A stretch of 64,000 nt of DNA, taken from Plantactinospora sp. BC1 (GTDB lineage Bacteria > Actinomycetota > Actinomycetes > Mycobacteriales > Micromonosporaceae). The translations under genes and the position numbers were made by a program. Shown here one piece after another: positions 19,800-28,196 of the stretch. Positions within the stretch are counted from its first letter, which is position 1, and each line of letters starts with the position of its first letter. The notes under the pieces were generated by a model. It was given only the letters and a program-made list of their open reading frames with translations. It was not told where the DNA came from and ran no database searches. The stretch lies in contig NZ_CP028158.1 in assembly GCF_003030345.1 (NCBI RefSeq), positions 5,332,001-5,396,000 on the forward strand, in the 5' to 3' direction.

Positions 19800-21428
19800 T
19801 CAGAGTGCCAGGTCACGCCGCCGGAACAGGGCCAGGCCGACGGCACCGAGCGCCACCGCCACCACCGCCAGCAGCACCAGCGGGGTCGCCGAGAGTTCGG
19901 CGGAGGGCAGCGCCGGTACGTGGCTGAACGGGGAGACGTCCCGGACCGCCCGGGGCAGGTTCAGCAGCTCGCCGAACTGACCGGCGATCAGGCTGACCGC
20001 GAAGCCGAGCCAGCCCAGCCCGACGGCGAGCCGGGGCAGCAGGCCGAAGACCAGCACGACGTACCCGATCATGATCAGCGCCGGCGCGGTCTGCACCAGT
20101 GCGGCGGCGCCGAGGTCCGCGAGCCGGTCGGTGAGCCCGCCGGCGCTCAGCCCGGCGACCAGGCCCGCCGAGAGGCCGGCGAGCAGCAGCAGGAAGACCG
20201 CGCCCAGGGCGGCGACGAGCAGGTGGCCGCCGAGCCAGCGCAGCCGGCCGGTGGCGGTGGCGAGCAGCGGCTCGGCCCGCCCGCCGGCCTCCTCCGCCCG
20301 GACCCGCAGCATCGCCTGCACCACGTAGCCGGCCGCCATCGCGCCGACCATCGCCAGCATCGCGGTGAAGAACGAGTCGGAGAGCGCCCCCTCGCCGCCG
20401 AGTTCCCGGATGGTCCGCGCGGCACCCTCGTTGCCGGCGAAGGCGTCCTCGACCGCGCCGGCCAGCGAGCCGATGGTCACCCCGAACAGCCCGATCGCGA
20501 CGGCCCAGCCGAAGAGCGTGCCGCGCTGGAGCCGCCAGGCCAGGCCGAGCGGGCTGAGCAGCCCGCTCGCCGCCCGGCCCGGACCCGACCGGGCGGAGAT
20601 CATGCCCATCCCGATGTCCCGGCGGTCGGCCAGCGCGAAGGCCACCGCGAGCAGGACGGCGAAGACCGCCACCGGGAGCGCCAGCACCCACCAGCGGTTC
20701 TCGGCGAACGGCCGGACCAGGGTGGCCCAGCCGATCGGGGAGAGCCAGGACGGCCAGGCACTGGTCATGGTGTAGCCGTCCGGCCGGACGTGGCCGAACG
20801 CGTCGCCGAGCCCGCGCAGCAGATAGCCGGCGCCGATGGTGGCGGCGGCGATCCCGTTCGCGGCCCGGGCACCCTGGCTCACCTGGGCGGCGACCGCCGC
20901 GACGGCGCCGAAGGTCAGGCCGGCGGCGCCGACACCGAGGCCGAAGGCGACCGAACCGGCGGCCGGCAGGCCGTTGCCGATCAGGGTCAGCGCGATCAGC
21001 GTGGCCAGCAGCAGGTTCGCCCCGGCGGTGACGATCATGGCCGCGGCGAGGCTGGCGTGCCGGCCGACCACCATCGAGCCGATCATCTCGGTACGGCCGG
21101 TCTCCTCGTTCTGCCTGGTGTGCCGGACCACGGCGAGGGTGCTCATGAACCCGGCCAGCACGGCGAGGAAGGTGAGGATCTGGAAGGCCATCATGTCGCC
21201 GTCGTCGACCCCGGTCGGCGCGTTGCGCAGCATCAGGATCGCCGGGGTGTCCACGGCGGTACGCAGCGCGGTCAGCCGCGCCGCCTCGGTCGGGAACTGC
21301 TCCCGTACGGCGGTGTACGTGAAGGAGGCCAGCACCGTCGTACTAAGGATCCACAGTGGCAGTTGGATCCGGTCGCGGCGCAGTGCCAGCCGGGTGAGCC
21401 GGGCGGTACCGGTGAAGGTGCCGGCCAT
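19800..21428 (-). CDS. ABC-2 type exporter permease (polyketide-antibiotic exporter-like)
   Basis: This is a 542-residue permease with about 12 hydrophobic segments in two homologous halves. Each half opens with an RxxRxxLPxWxL-like cytoplasmic entry (LALRRDRIQLPLWILSTTVL and LGLAWRLQRGTLFGWAVAIGL). This is the layout of the TnrB/SCO-type putative exporters of polyketide antibiotics, in which one permease with two fused six-TM halves works with one ATPase. The ATG at 21428 overlaps the ATPase stop by one base (TGATG). No polyketide cluster is visible here, so the substrate is unknown; drug efflux is the likely role. A hairpin terminator follows. Confidence 0.88.
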   Translation of the reverse strand: MAGTFTGTARLTRLALRRDRIQLPLWILSTTVLASFTYTAVREQFPTEAARLTALRTAVDTPAILMLRNAPTGVDDGDMMAFQILTFLAVLAGFMSTLAVVRHTRQNEETGRTEMIGSMVVGRHASLAAAMIVTAGANLLLATLIALTLIGNGLPAAGSVAFGLGVGAAGLTFGAVAAVAAQVSQGARAANGIAAATIGAGYLLRGLGDAFGHVRPDGYTMTSAWPSWLSPIGWATLVRPFAENRWWVLALPVAVFAVLLAVAFALADRRDIGMGMISARSGPGRAASGLLSPLGLAWRLQRGTLFGWAVAIGLFGVTIGSLAGAVEDAFAGNEGAARTIRELGGEGALSDSFFTAMLAMVGAMAAGYVVQAMLRVRAEEAGGRAEPLLATATGRLRWLGGHLLVAALGAVFLLLLAGLSAGLVAGLSAGGLTDRLADLGAAALVQTAPALIMIGYVVLVFGLLPRLAVGLGWLGFAVSLIAGQFGELLNLPRAVRDVSPFSHVPALPSAELSATPLVLLAVVAVALGAVGLALFRRRDLAL

Positions 21429-22339
21429 CACACGCCGGCCAGTTCGTCGCGGGCCTCGCGGCCGCCGTAGTGCCGCATGAACAGCTCCTCCAGCGAGGGC
21501 GGTGAACTCGTCAGCGCGCGCACCTCGAAGCGGCGCAGGTGTCCGAGTACCGGATCCAGCTCGGTGGAGTCGACGTCGAACCGGGCCTGCGTCCCCTCGA
21601 CCCGGGCGTCGTGCACCCCGGCCAGCTCGGCCAGCCCGGTGATCGGCCGGGCGGTCTGCACCGAGATGGAGGTACGGGTCAGGTGCCGCAGTTGCGCCAG
21701 CGTGCCGGACTCCACGGTCCGGCCCTGCCGGATGATGCTCACCCGGTCGCAGAGCGCCTCCACCTCGGAGAAGATGTGGCTGGAGAGCAGCACGGTCCGG
21801 CCCTGCCGCTTCACCTCGCGTACGCACTCCTGGAAGACCGCCTCCATCAGCGGGTCGAGCCCGGAGGTCGGCTCGTCGAGGATGTAGAGCTCGACGTCGG
21901 AGGCGAAGGCGGCGACCACGGCGACCTTCTGCCGGTTGCCCTTGGAGTACGTCCGGGCCTTCTTCGTCGGGTCGAGTTCGAAGCGCTCCAGCAGCTCGTC
22001 CCGGCGGCGCCGGTCCAGCCCGCCGCGCAACGCCCCGAAGAGGTCGATCGCCTCGCCACCGGTCAGGTTCGGCCAGAGGTTCACGTCACCGGGCACGTAC
22101 GCCAGCCGCCGGTGCAGCGCCACCGCGTCCCGCCACGGGTGTCCGCCGAGCAGGCTCACCCGGCCGGCGTCGGCCCGGAGCAGCCCCAGCAGGACCCGGA
22201 TGGTGGTCGACTTCCCGGCGCCGTTCGGGCCGAGGAAGCCGTGCACCTCGCCGACGTCGACGGAGAGGTCCAGCCCGTCCAGCGCGCGGCTCCGGCCGAA
22301 GGACTTGACCACGCCGGAGACCGAGATAGCAGTAGTCAT
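21428..22339 (-). CDS. ABC exporter ATP-binding protein
   Basis: The protein has 303 residues with one nucleotide-binding domain. Walker A is GPNGAGKST (~40), the Q-loop region is [20 protein letters not shown], the degenerate signature is [11 protein letters not shown] (~135), and Walker B is [13 protein letters not shown] (~160), followed by the H-loop LLSSHIFSE. The C-terminal ~80 residues are the regulatory extension typical of DrrA/CcmA-type drug ATPases. ATG 22339 is used. It is the first gene of a two-gene operon with the permease, transcribed away from the urease genes, and a palindromic site lies just upstream. Confidence 0.93.
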   Translation of the reverse strand: MTTAISVSGVVKSFGRSRALDGLDLSVDVGEVHGFLGPNGAGKSTTIRVLLGLLRADAGRVSLLGGHPWRDAVALHRRLAYVPGDVNLWPNLTGGEAIDLFGALRGGLDRRRRDELLERFELDPTKKARTYSKGNRQKVAVVAAFASDVELYILDEPTSGLDPLMEAVFQECVREVKRQGRTVLLSSHIFSEVEALCDRVSIIRQGRTVESGTLAQLRHLTRTSISVQTARPITGLAELAGVHDARVEGTQARFDVDSTELDPVLGHLRRFEVRALTSSPPSLEELFMRHYGGREARDELAGV

Positions 22340-22359
22340 GAGGCCGACGGTACGCCCGA

Positions 22360-22375
22360 TTCACAAGTTTGTGAA
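22360..22375 (-). promoter_or_regulatory. Palindromic operator upstream of the ABC exporter
   Basis: TTCACAAGTTTGTGAA has 7-bp inverted arms and starts 20 bp upstream of the ATPase ATG, where a repressor would block transcription. It resembles the site in front of the MarR/GbsR-like gene (12 of 16 identical). Confidence 0.6.
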
Positions 22376-22489
22376 AACTCGGAAGCGTCAGGATTTCGTC
22401 AAGATACGACCTCCTCCCCCAGCCGTTCCGCCGGCCGTTCCGCCGGGCGTTCCGTCGGCCCGGCGGGTCGTCTCCGGCACGCGCCGGCC

Positions 22490-22516
22490 GTAACCTCATC
22501 GAAATCTCTGACTGAC
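22490..22516 (+). promoter_or_regulatory. GlnR-like box upstream of ureA
   Basis: GTAAC (22490-22494), six bases, GAAAT (22501-22505), six bases and CTGAC (22512-22516) match three consecutive half-elements of the actinobacterial GlnR consensus (gTnAC-n6-GaAAc-n6-gTnAC). The box lies about 40-65 bp upstream of the ureA ATG. GlnR control of urease is known in actinomycetes. Binding here is inferred from the motif only. Confidence 0.55.
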
Positions 22517-22553
22517 ACGATCCGCTGAGTCCTCGCCCGCTGCGGAGGTGTCG

Positions 22554-22856
22554 ATGTTCCTCACCCGTCACGAGCAAGAACGGCTGATGGTCCATGTCGC
22601 GGCCGATCTGGCGTGGCGCCGGCGTGAGCGCGGGCTGCGGCTCAACCATCCGGAGGCGGTCGCCGTGATCACGGCGTTCCTGCTGGAGAGCGCCCGGGAC
22701 GGGCGTACCGTCGCCGAACTGATGGAGACCGGGCGGACCGTGCTCGGCCGCGACGACGTACTCGACGGTGTCCCGGAGATGATCGCGGAGGTGCAGGTGG
22801 AGGCGACCTTCCCGGACGGTACGAAGCTGGTGACCGTACACGAGCCGATTCCGTGA
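22554..22856 (+). CDS. ureA: Urease gamma subunit
   Basis: UreA is the small structural subunit of the nickel enzyme urease, which hydrolyses urea to ammonia and carbamate in the cytoplasm. The 100-residue length is standard. It matches the family throughout: [64 protein letters not shown] and the C-terminal TVHEPI. ATG 22554 has GGAGG five bases upstream; the GTG two codons earlier is too close to that site. It is the first gene of ureABCFGD, overlapping ureB by GTGA. A GlnR-like box lies upstream. Confidence 0.97.
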   Translation: MFLTRHEQERLMVHVAADLAWRRRERGLRLNHPEAVAVITAFLLESARDGRTVAELMETGRTVLGRDDVLDGVPEMIAEVQVEATFPDGTKLVTVHEPIP

Positions 22857-23248
22857 CGGGGGCGGGCGTGATCCCCGGCGAGCTGCTGCCCGGTACGGGC
22901 GACGTGACGATCAACCCCGGCCGACCCGTGCGCACCCTCCCGGTGCTCAACACCGGGGACCGGCCGGTCCAGGTCGGCTCGCACTACCACTTCGCCGAGG
23001 CGAACCCGGCGCTGGAGTTCGACCGGGCGGCGGCCTGGGGGCACCGGCTCGGGATACCCGCCGGCACCTCGGTGCGGTTCGAGCCGGGCATCGGCCGGGA
23101 CGTCGACCTGGTGCCGCTCGGCGGCGCCCGGATCGTCCCCGGACTGCGCGGCGAGTGCGCCGGCCCGCTGGACCCGCCCGACCCCGACCCCGATTCCGAT
23201 CCCGTCCTCGATCCGGTCCCGCCGGAGCCCGCCGGGGAGGGTTCGTGA
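22853..23248 (+). CDS. ureB: Urease beta subunit
   Basis: The 131 residues contain the UreB core [19 protein letters not shown], then [28 protein letters not shown], then [11 protein letters not shown]. These form the beta domain that packs against UreC. The last ~25 residues are a [11 protein letters not shown]-type acidic proline tail, longer than usual. The GTG at 22853 overlaps the ureA stop as GTGA. A second GTG at 22868 (giving IPGELL at once, as in most homologues) is a possible alternative. It overlaps ureC by GTGA. Confidence 0.96.
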   Translation: MTGAGVIPGELLPGTGDVTINPGRPVRTLPVLNTGDRPVQVGSHYHFAEANPALEFDRAAAWGHRLGIPAGTSVRFEPGIGRDVDLVPLGGARIVPGLRGECAGPLDPPDPDPDSDPVLDPVPPEPAGEGS

Positions 23249-24954
23249 GCACCCTGGACCGGCGCCGGTACGCCGCCCTCTACGGTCCCACCGTCGGCGA
23301 CCGGGTCCGGCTCGCCGACACCAACCTGCTGATCGAGGTCGAGCAGGACCACTGCGGGTACGGCGACGAGGCGGTCTTCGGCGGCGGCAAGGTGATCCGC
23401 GAGTCGATGGGGCAGTCCCTGGTCACCCGCGCCAACGGCGCCCCGGACACGGTGATCACCGGCGCGCTGGTGCTGGACTACTGGGGCGTGGTCAAGGCCG
23501 ACGTCGGGATCCGGGACGGCCGGATCGTCGGGCTCGGCAAGGCCGGCAACCCGGACACCATGGACGGGGTGCACCCCGAGCTGGTGATCGGGCCGGGCAC
23601 CGAGATCATCTCCGGCAACGGCCGGATCCTCACCGCCGGTGCGATCGACAGCCACGTACACCTGATCTGCCCGCAGATCCTGGAGACCGCGCTGGCCAGC
23701 GGCATCACCACGATCATCGGCGGCGGTACCGGCCCGGCCGAGGGGACCAAGGCGACCACGGTCACCCCGAACCCCTGGTATCTGGGGCGGATGCTGGAGG
23801 CGCTCGACCCCTGGCCGGTCAACGTGCTGCTGCTCGGCAAGGGCAACACGGTCAGCGAGGAGTCGCTCTGGGAGCAGCTCCGCGGCGGGGCCGGCGGCTT
23901 CAAGCTGCACGAGGACTGGGGCACCACCCCGGCCGCGATCGACGCCTGCCTGCGGGTCGCCGACGCCTCCGGGGTGCAGGTCGCGATCCACACCGACACG
24001 CTCAACGAGGCCGGCTTCGTCGAGGACACCCTGCGGGCGATCGGCGGCCGGTCGATCCACGCGTACCACACCGAGGGGGCGGGCGGCGGGCACGCGCCGG
24101 ACATCATCCGGGTCGCCGCCGAGCCGAACGTGCTGCCGTCGTCGACCAACCCGACCCGGCCGTACACCCGGAACACCCTCGACGAGCACCTCGACATGCT
24201 GATGGTCTGCCACCATCTCAACCCGACCGTGCCGGAGGACCTGGCGTTCGCGGAGAGCCGGATCCGGCCCAGCACCATGGCCGCCGAGGACGTGCTGCAC
24301 GACCTCGGCGCGATCTCGATGATCGGCTCCGACTCGCAGGCGATGGGGCGGGTCGGCGAGGTGATCCTGCGTACCTGGCAGACCGCGCACGTGATGAAGG
24401 CCCGGCGCGGCCCGCTGCCCGGCGACGGCGCCGCCGACAACGCGCGGGCCCGCCGGTACGTCGCCAAGTACACGATCTGTCCGGCCGTCGCGCACGGCAT
24501 CGACGCCGAGGTGGGCTCGGTCGAGCCGGGCAAGCTCGCCGACCTGGTGCTCTGGGACCCGGCCTTCTTCGGGGTACGCCCGCACCTGGTGCTCAAGGGC
24601 GGCATGATCGCGCTCGGCCAGATGGGCGACGCCAACGCCTCGATCCCGACGCCGCAGCCGATGCTGCCCCGGCCGATGTTCGGCTCCTACGGCGCGGCAC
24701 CCGCCTCGACCAGCCTCGCCTTCGTGGCCCCGGCCGCCATCGACGCGCTGCTCGCCGACCGGATCGGGATCCGCCGGGCGTTGGCCCCGGTCGCCGACAC
24801 GAGGTCGCGGGGCAAAACCGACCTGCCCGGCAACGACGCCCTGCCGCGCATCGAGGTGGAGCCGGACACCTTCACGGTACGCATCGACGGTGCGGTCGTG
24901 GAGCCCGAGCCGGCGGTCGAGCTGCCGATGGCCCAGCGCTACTTCCTCTTCTGA
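23245..24954 (+). CDS. ureC: Urease alpha (catalytic) subunit
   Basis: The catalytic subunit has 569 residues. Nickel ligands and catalytic residues are all visible: [11 protein letters not shown] (two His near 135), the carbamylated lysine in [10 protein letters not shown] (near 217), His in [13 protein letters not shown], His in [13 protein letters not shown], the flap cysteine and His in MVCHHLNP, and the Asp in [12 protein letters not shown] (near 360). It should therefore be an active enzyme. The GTG at 23245 ([22 protein letters not shown]) overlaps the ureB stop as GTGA. A 13-bp gap separates it from ureF. Confidence 0.98.
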   Translation: MSTLDRRRYAALYGPTVGDRVRLADTNLLIEVEQDHCGYGDEAVFGGGKVIRESMGQSLVTRANGAPDTVITGALVLDYWGVVKADVGIRDGRIVGLGKAGNPDTMDGVHPELVIGPGTEIISGNGRILTAGAIDSHVHLICPQILETALASGITTIIGGGTGPAEGTKATTVTPNPWYLGRMLEALDPWPVNVLLLGKGNTVSEESLWEQLRGGAGGFKLHEDWGTTPAAIDACLRVADASGVQVAIHTDTLNEAGFVEDTLRAIGGRSIHAYHTEGAGGGHAPDIIRVAAEPNVLPSSTNPTRPYTRNTLDEHLDMLMVCHHLNPTVPEDLAFAESRIRPSTMAAEDVLHDLGAISMIGSDSQAMGRVGEVILRTWQTAHVMKARRGPLPGDGAADNARARRYVAKYTICPAVAHGIDAEVGSVEPGKLADLVLWDPAFFGVRPHLVLKGGMIALGQMGDANASIPTPQPMLPRPMFGSYGAAPASTSLAFVAPAAIDALLADRIGIRRALAPVADTRSRGKTDLPGNDALPRIEVEPDTFTVRIDGAVVEPEPAVELPMAQRYFLF

Positions 24955-24967
24955 GGACCCGACCGCC

Positions 24968-25633
24968 ATGACCGGACTCGCCACCCTGCTGGTGCTCGCC
25001 GACGGCCGGCTGCCCGCCGGCGGCCACGCCCATTCGGGCGGGCTGGAGGCGGCGGTGACCGGTGGCCGGCTCCGCGACCTGACCGGCCTCGCCGGATTCC
25101 TCCGGGGCCGGCTCGGCACCACCGGCCGGGTCACCGCCGCCTTCGCCGCCGCCGCCTGCGCCGCCACCACCGGGGACCCCGACGGCCACCGACTCGACGC
25201 GCTGGACGCCGGGCTGGACGCCCGTACCCCCTCCCCCGCGCTGCGCCGGGCGTCCCGGGCACAGGGCCGGGCCCTGCTGCGCGCCGGTCGGGCGATCTGG
25301 TCGGTCGACCCGGCCCGCCGGGACCGGCACCATCCGGTCGCGCTCGGCATCGTGGCGGCGACGGCCGGACTCGCCCCGGTCGAGGCGGCGCTCGCCGGGG
25401 CGTACGGGACGGTCAGCGGCCCGGCCAGTGCCGCCGTACGGCTGCTCGGGCTTGACCCGTACGCCGTGCACGCGCTGCTCGCCGAGTTGGCCGGCCCGTG
25501 CGACCGGCTGGCCGCACTCGCCGCCGCCGGGGCGGACGATCCGGTCGACCGGCTGCCCGCCGACTCCGCCCCGCTGCTGGAGATCGGCGCCGAGGTTCAC
25601 GCGAGCTGGGAGGTGCGTCTCTTTGCATCCTGA
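24968..25633 (+). CDS. ureF: Urease accessory protein UreF
   Basis: UreF joins UreD and UreG to load carbamylated nickel into urease. The 221 residues include the family start [24 protein letters not shown], the segment [23 protein letters not shown], and [23 protein letters not shown] 24968 follows the ureC stop by 13 bp. The 3' end overlaps the proposed TTG start of ureG by 11 bp. The sequence is somewhat divergent and alanine-rich, but its identity is clear from order and motifs. Confidence 0.93.
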   Translation: MTGLATLLVLADGRLPAGGHAHSGGLEAAVTGGRLRDLTGLAGFLRGRLGTTGRVTAAFAAAACAATTGDPDGHRLDALDAGLDARTPSPALRRASRAQGRALLRAGRAIWSVDPARRDRHHPVALGIVAATAGLAPVEAALAGAYGTVSGPASAAVRLLGLDPYAVHALLAELAGPCDRLAALAAAGADDPVDRLPADSAPLLEIGAEVHASWEVRLFAS

Positions 25634-26489
25634 CCGACCCGACCACGAAACCGGCATCCGCCGACAACCCGACGGCGGAATGCCGCAGCAACACACCGAC
25701 GGTGGAATGCCGCTGGAACACACCGACAACGGGATCCCGCAGCAACACACCGACGGTGGAATGCCGCACCGGCACGACGATGATGTGGTTCCGCACCGGC
25801 ACCCGGACCCGGACGTCGACCCCCATCCCCCACTGGGGCGGTCGACGCGGAGCGGAGCGGTCCGGGTCGGCATCGGCGGCCCGGTCGGCTCGGGCAAGAC
25901 GGCCCTGGTCGCGGCGCTCTGCCGCACCCTCGCCGACGAACTGCGGCTGGCCGTGGTCACCAACGACATCTACACCACCGAGGATGCCGACTTCCTGCTC
26001 CGCAACGGCGTACTGCCGGCCGAGCGGATCCGGGCGGTGGAGACCGGCTGCTGCCCGCACACCGCGATCCGGGACGACATCTCGGCCAACCTCGACGCGG
26101 TGGAGGAACTGGAGGTACTGCTCGGGCCGCTGGACCTGATCCTGGTGGAGAGCGGTGGGGACAACCTCACCGCCACCTTCAGCCGGGGGCTGGTGGACCG
26201 GCAGATCTTCGTGGTCGACGTGGCCGGCGGGGACAAGGTGCCCCGCAAGGGCGGCCCGGGGGTGACCGGCGCGGACCTGCTGGTGGTGAACAAGACCGAC
26301 CTCGCCCCGCTGGTCGGCGCCGACCTGTCGGTGATGGCCCGGGACGCGTCCGCCCGGCGCGGCCCGCTGCCGACCGTCTTCCTCTCCCTGGTGGAGGATC
26401 CGGCCGCCACCCCCGTCGCCGACTGGATCCGCACCCTGCTGCCGGCACCGGCGGTGCCGGTGGACGACCGCCCGGGACACCCGGGCTGA
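25623..26489 (+). CDS. ureG: Urease accessory GTPase UreG with expanded His-rich N-terminus
   Basis: UreG is the GTPase that powers nickel insertion. Residues ~80-288 are the canonical domain: P-loop [30 protein letters not shown], the nickel-binding [13 protein letters not shown] (CPH motif), [11 protein letters not shown], and the NKTD base-recognition motif. The N-terminal ~75 residues hold five 9-residue repeats (DGGMPQQHT type) and end in [22 protein letters not shown] propose TTG 25623 because GGGAGG lies eight bases upstream and the resulting start MHPD resembles the MH(L/P)D start of actinobacterial UreG; an ATG inside the first repeat is an alternative. No ureE is present, so the His tract may supply nickel storage. 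Confidence 0.93.
   Translation: MHPDRPDHETGIRRQPDGGMPQQHTDGGMPLEHTDNGIPQQHTDGGMPHRHDDDVVPHRHPDPDVDPHPPLGRSTRSGAVRVGIGGPVGSGKTALVAALCRTLADELRLAVVTNDIYTTEDADFLLRNGVLPAERIRAVETGCCPHTAIRDDISANLDAVEELEVLLGPLDLILVESGGDNLTATFSRGLVDRQIFVVDVAGGDKVPRKGGPGVTGADLLVVNKTDLAPLVGADLSVMARDASARRGPLPTVFLSLVEDPAATPVADWIRTLLPAPAVPVDDRPGHPG
25671..25805 (+). repeat. Five 27-bp tandem repeats encoding 9-residue His-containing units of UreG
   Basis: Units start at 25671, 25698, 25725, 25752 and 25779 and encode [36 protein letters not shown] and DDVVPHRHP. The last two have extra histidines. All are in frame with ureG and lie upstream of its P-loop. Confidence 0.92.
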
Positions 26490-27376
26490 TGCGGGCACTG
26501 GCCCGGATCGTCGCCGAGGCCGACCCGCCGCGCGGAACCCGGCTGACCGTGCTGCGCGGCGAACCGCCACTGCTGCCGCGCCGGACCGGACCGGTCGGCC
26601 CGGCGGACCCGGACCGCGAGGTCGAACTGCACCTCGTCGGCGGGGCGGCCGGACCGCTCGGCGGCGACCGGCTGCGGATCGAGATCGAGGTCGGGCCGGG
26701 GGCGCGACTCTGCGTACGGAGTGTCGCCGCCTCGCTGGCGCTGCCGGCGCGGGACGGTGCCGAGTCCCGGCTCGCCGTACGGGCCCGGGTGGCGGCCGGT
26801 GGACGACTGCGCTGGCTGCCCGAACCGCTGATCGGGGCGGCCGGCTGTGCGCACCGGACCGACTCCCGGGTCGAACTCGCCGAGGGTGCGGCGCTGTACT
26901 GGCGGGAGGAACTGGTCTGCGGCCGGCACGCCGAGCCGGTCGGCGACGTACGGCTGGAGATGACGGCGCGGTACGGCGGCCGTACGCTGCTCCGCAACGA
27001 TCTCGCGGTCGGACCCGGCGCGGCCGGCTGGTCGGGCCCGGCGGTGCTCGGCGGCGGCCGGGCGGTCGGCTCGGTGCTGCTGGTCGACCCGGCCTGGACC
27101 GAAACTCCGCCACCCCGGCCGGCCCCCGACGACCGGCTGGTGCCACCCGGTCCCGGCGCACCGACCCGGGTCGGGCCGTCCGGGGCGGTGCCGTCGGGGG
27201 TGGCGGCGGCGGTGCTGCCGCTGGCCGGCGGCCCGGCCGTGCTGGTCAGTGCGGTCGGCGCGGACGCGCGGGCGGTCCGGGCCCGACTCGACCGGGCGCT
27301 CGACTGGCCAGCCGGCGCGGTCGAAGCGGGCGGCAGAGCGGCATATCGACACGTACCCGGGCATGCTGTCACGTAG
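26489..27376 (+). CDS. ureD: Urease accessory protein UreD (UreH)
   Basis: UreD is the scaffold that binds apo-urease and hands over nickel with UreF and UreG. This 295-residue protein has the UreD-type beta-rich sequence: LRGEPPLLPRRTG, GGAAGPLGGDRLRIEIEVGPGARLCVRSVAASLALP, and LRWLPEPLIGAAGCAHRTDSRVEL. The last two correspond to the conserved GDxLxLxVxVxxGAxLxVxTxAA and LxWLPEPxI blocks. The ATG overlaps the ureG stop by one base (TGATG). Its TAG stop lies in the loop of a 13-bp hairpin whose 3' arm contains the next gene's ATG. Confidence 0.93.
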   Translation: MRALARIVAEADPPRGTRLTVLRGEPPLLPRRTGPVGPADPDREVELHLVGGAAGPLGGDRLRIEIEVGPGARLCVRSVAASLALPARDGAESRLAVRARVAAGGRLRWLPEPLIGAAGCAHRTDSRVELAEGAALYWREELVCGRHAEPVGDVRLEMTARYGGRTLLRNDLAVGPGAAGWSGPAVLGGGRAVGSVLLVDPAWTETPPPRPAPDDRLVPPGPGAPTRVGPSGAVPSGVAAAVLPLAGGPAVLVSAVGADARAVRARLDRALDWPAGAVEAGGRAAYRHVPGHAVT

Positions 27377-27390
27377 TGTGACGGCATGCC
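27360..27390 (+). promoter_or_regulatory. Hairpin joining the ureD stop and the DUF998 start
   Basis: The arms at 27360-27372 and 27378-27390 pair over 13 bp (one G-T pair), leaving a GTAGT loop. The loop holds the ureD stop codon TAG (27374-27376), and the 3' arm contains the ATG (27386) of the downstream gene. In RNA this would bury the downstream start until a ribosome finishing ureD opens it; in DNA it could be an operator. The downstream gene has no Shine-Dalgarno of its own. Confidence 0.6.
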
Positions 27391-28108
27391 TGCGGTGCCC
27401 TGGTGGGCGGTTTTCTCGGCGGCGGCCCTGCCGGTGCTGCTGGTGATCGGATGGACCGTCGCGGCCGTACGGCAACCGCCCGGCTACGACCCCTGGGGTG
27501 ACACGGTCAGTTCACTCTCCTCCTACGGGATGCTGGACCGGCAGATCCTGATCGGCTGCCTGGCCGGGCTCGGGGTGGCCCACCTGGTCACCGCGATCGG
27601 CCTGCGCCCGGTCCGCACCGCCGCCCGGCTGGTGTACGGCCTCGGCGGGGTGGCCACGGTCCTGGTGGCGGCGGTGCCGAAGACCGACGCCCAGACTCCC
27701 CGGGCGCACGGCGTCTCCGCGGTGGTCGCCTTCGTGGCCCTGGCCGCCTGGCCGGTGGTGGCCGCCCTGCCGCTACTGCGCCCCGCTCGGACCCGGCGCC
27801 GGCAGCTCGGGCCCCGACACGACCGGCCGGGCGAGCCCGGTCACCCCCCGGCGGACCGGACGGCAACCTGGGCGGCGGACCGGACGGCGGACCGGCCATG
27901 GGTACTGCGTCCGGCGGTCGGCACCGCCGTCTCGCTGGTGATGCTCGGCCTCGGCCTGTGGCTGGCGCTGCAACTGCCCGACGGCGGTTGGGCGGGGCTG
28001 GCCGAACGGCTGACCGCCGGCACGGAGGCGCTCTGGCCGCTGATCGTGGTGCTGACCCTGTTCCGTCGGACCCGTCGGCGACCGGCGACGGCACGCCGAT
28101 CGGCGTGA
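27386..28108 (+). CDS. DUF998 family membrane protein
   Basis: The protein has 240 residues with about six membrane helices. It contains the DUF998 hallmark DTVSSLSSYGMLDRQ near residue 38 after TM1, then helices LIGCLAGLGVAHLVTAIGL, LVYGLGGVATVLVAAVP, and VSAVVAFVALAAWPVVAALPLL. A hydrophilic loop rich in Arg/Asp (~130-170) interrupts the last pair. The function of DUF998 proteins is not known. The ATG is 10 bp past the ureD stop, has no Shine-Dalgarno and sits in a hairpin, suggesting translational coupling to the urease operon. A strong hairpin overlaps its stop. Confidence 0.8.
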   Translation: MPAVPWWAVFSAAALPVLLVIGWTVAAVRQPPGYDPWGDTVSSLSSYGMLDRQILIGCLAGLGVAHLVTAIGLRPVRTAARLVYGLGGVATVLVAAVPKTDAQTPRAHGVSAVVAFVALAAWPVVAALPLLRPARTRRRQLGPRHDRPGEPGHPPADRTATWAADRTADRPWVLRPAVGTAVSLVMLGLGLWLALQLPDGGWAGLAERLTAGTEALWPLIVVLTLFRRTRRRPATARRSA

Positions 28109-28167
28109 TCGGGAGGGTGGGTGCCGGCCGTTCGCCGACACCCACCGCAGATCCCGATCACGCCGAT
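28099..28167 (+). terminator. Long hairpin terminator overlapping the DUF998 stop
   Basis: The arms ATCGGCGTGATCGGGA (28099-28114) and TCCCGATCACGCCGAT (28152-28167) are perfectly complementary over 16 bp. An inner pair GGTGGGTG/CACCCACC (28116-28123 with 28139-28146) extends the stem. The TGA stop lies within the 5' arm. The hairpin separates convergent genes and could work in both directions. Confidence 0.8.
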
Positions 28168-28196
28168 GGATCACCGGCCCGAATCAGTCCGGTGGA

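Noticed and set aside
19800-22339. ABC exporter as part of a polyketide biosynthetic cluster
   Set aside because: The transporter family name mentions polyketide antibiotics, but no synthase, tailoring or resistance genes of a cluster lie within the window.
22984-25350. 788-codon minus-strand open frame opposite ureC
   Set aside because: UreC has every active-site motif on the plus strand. The antisense product has no recognisable domain.
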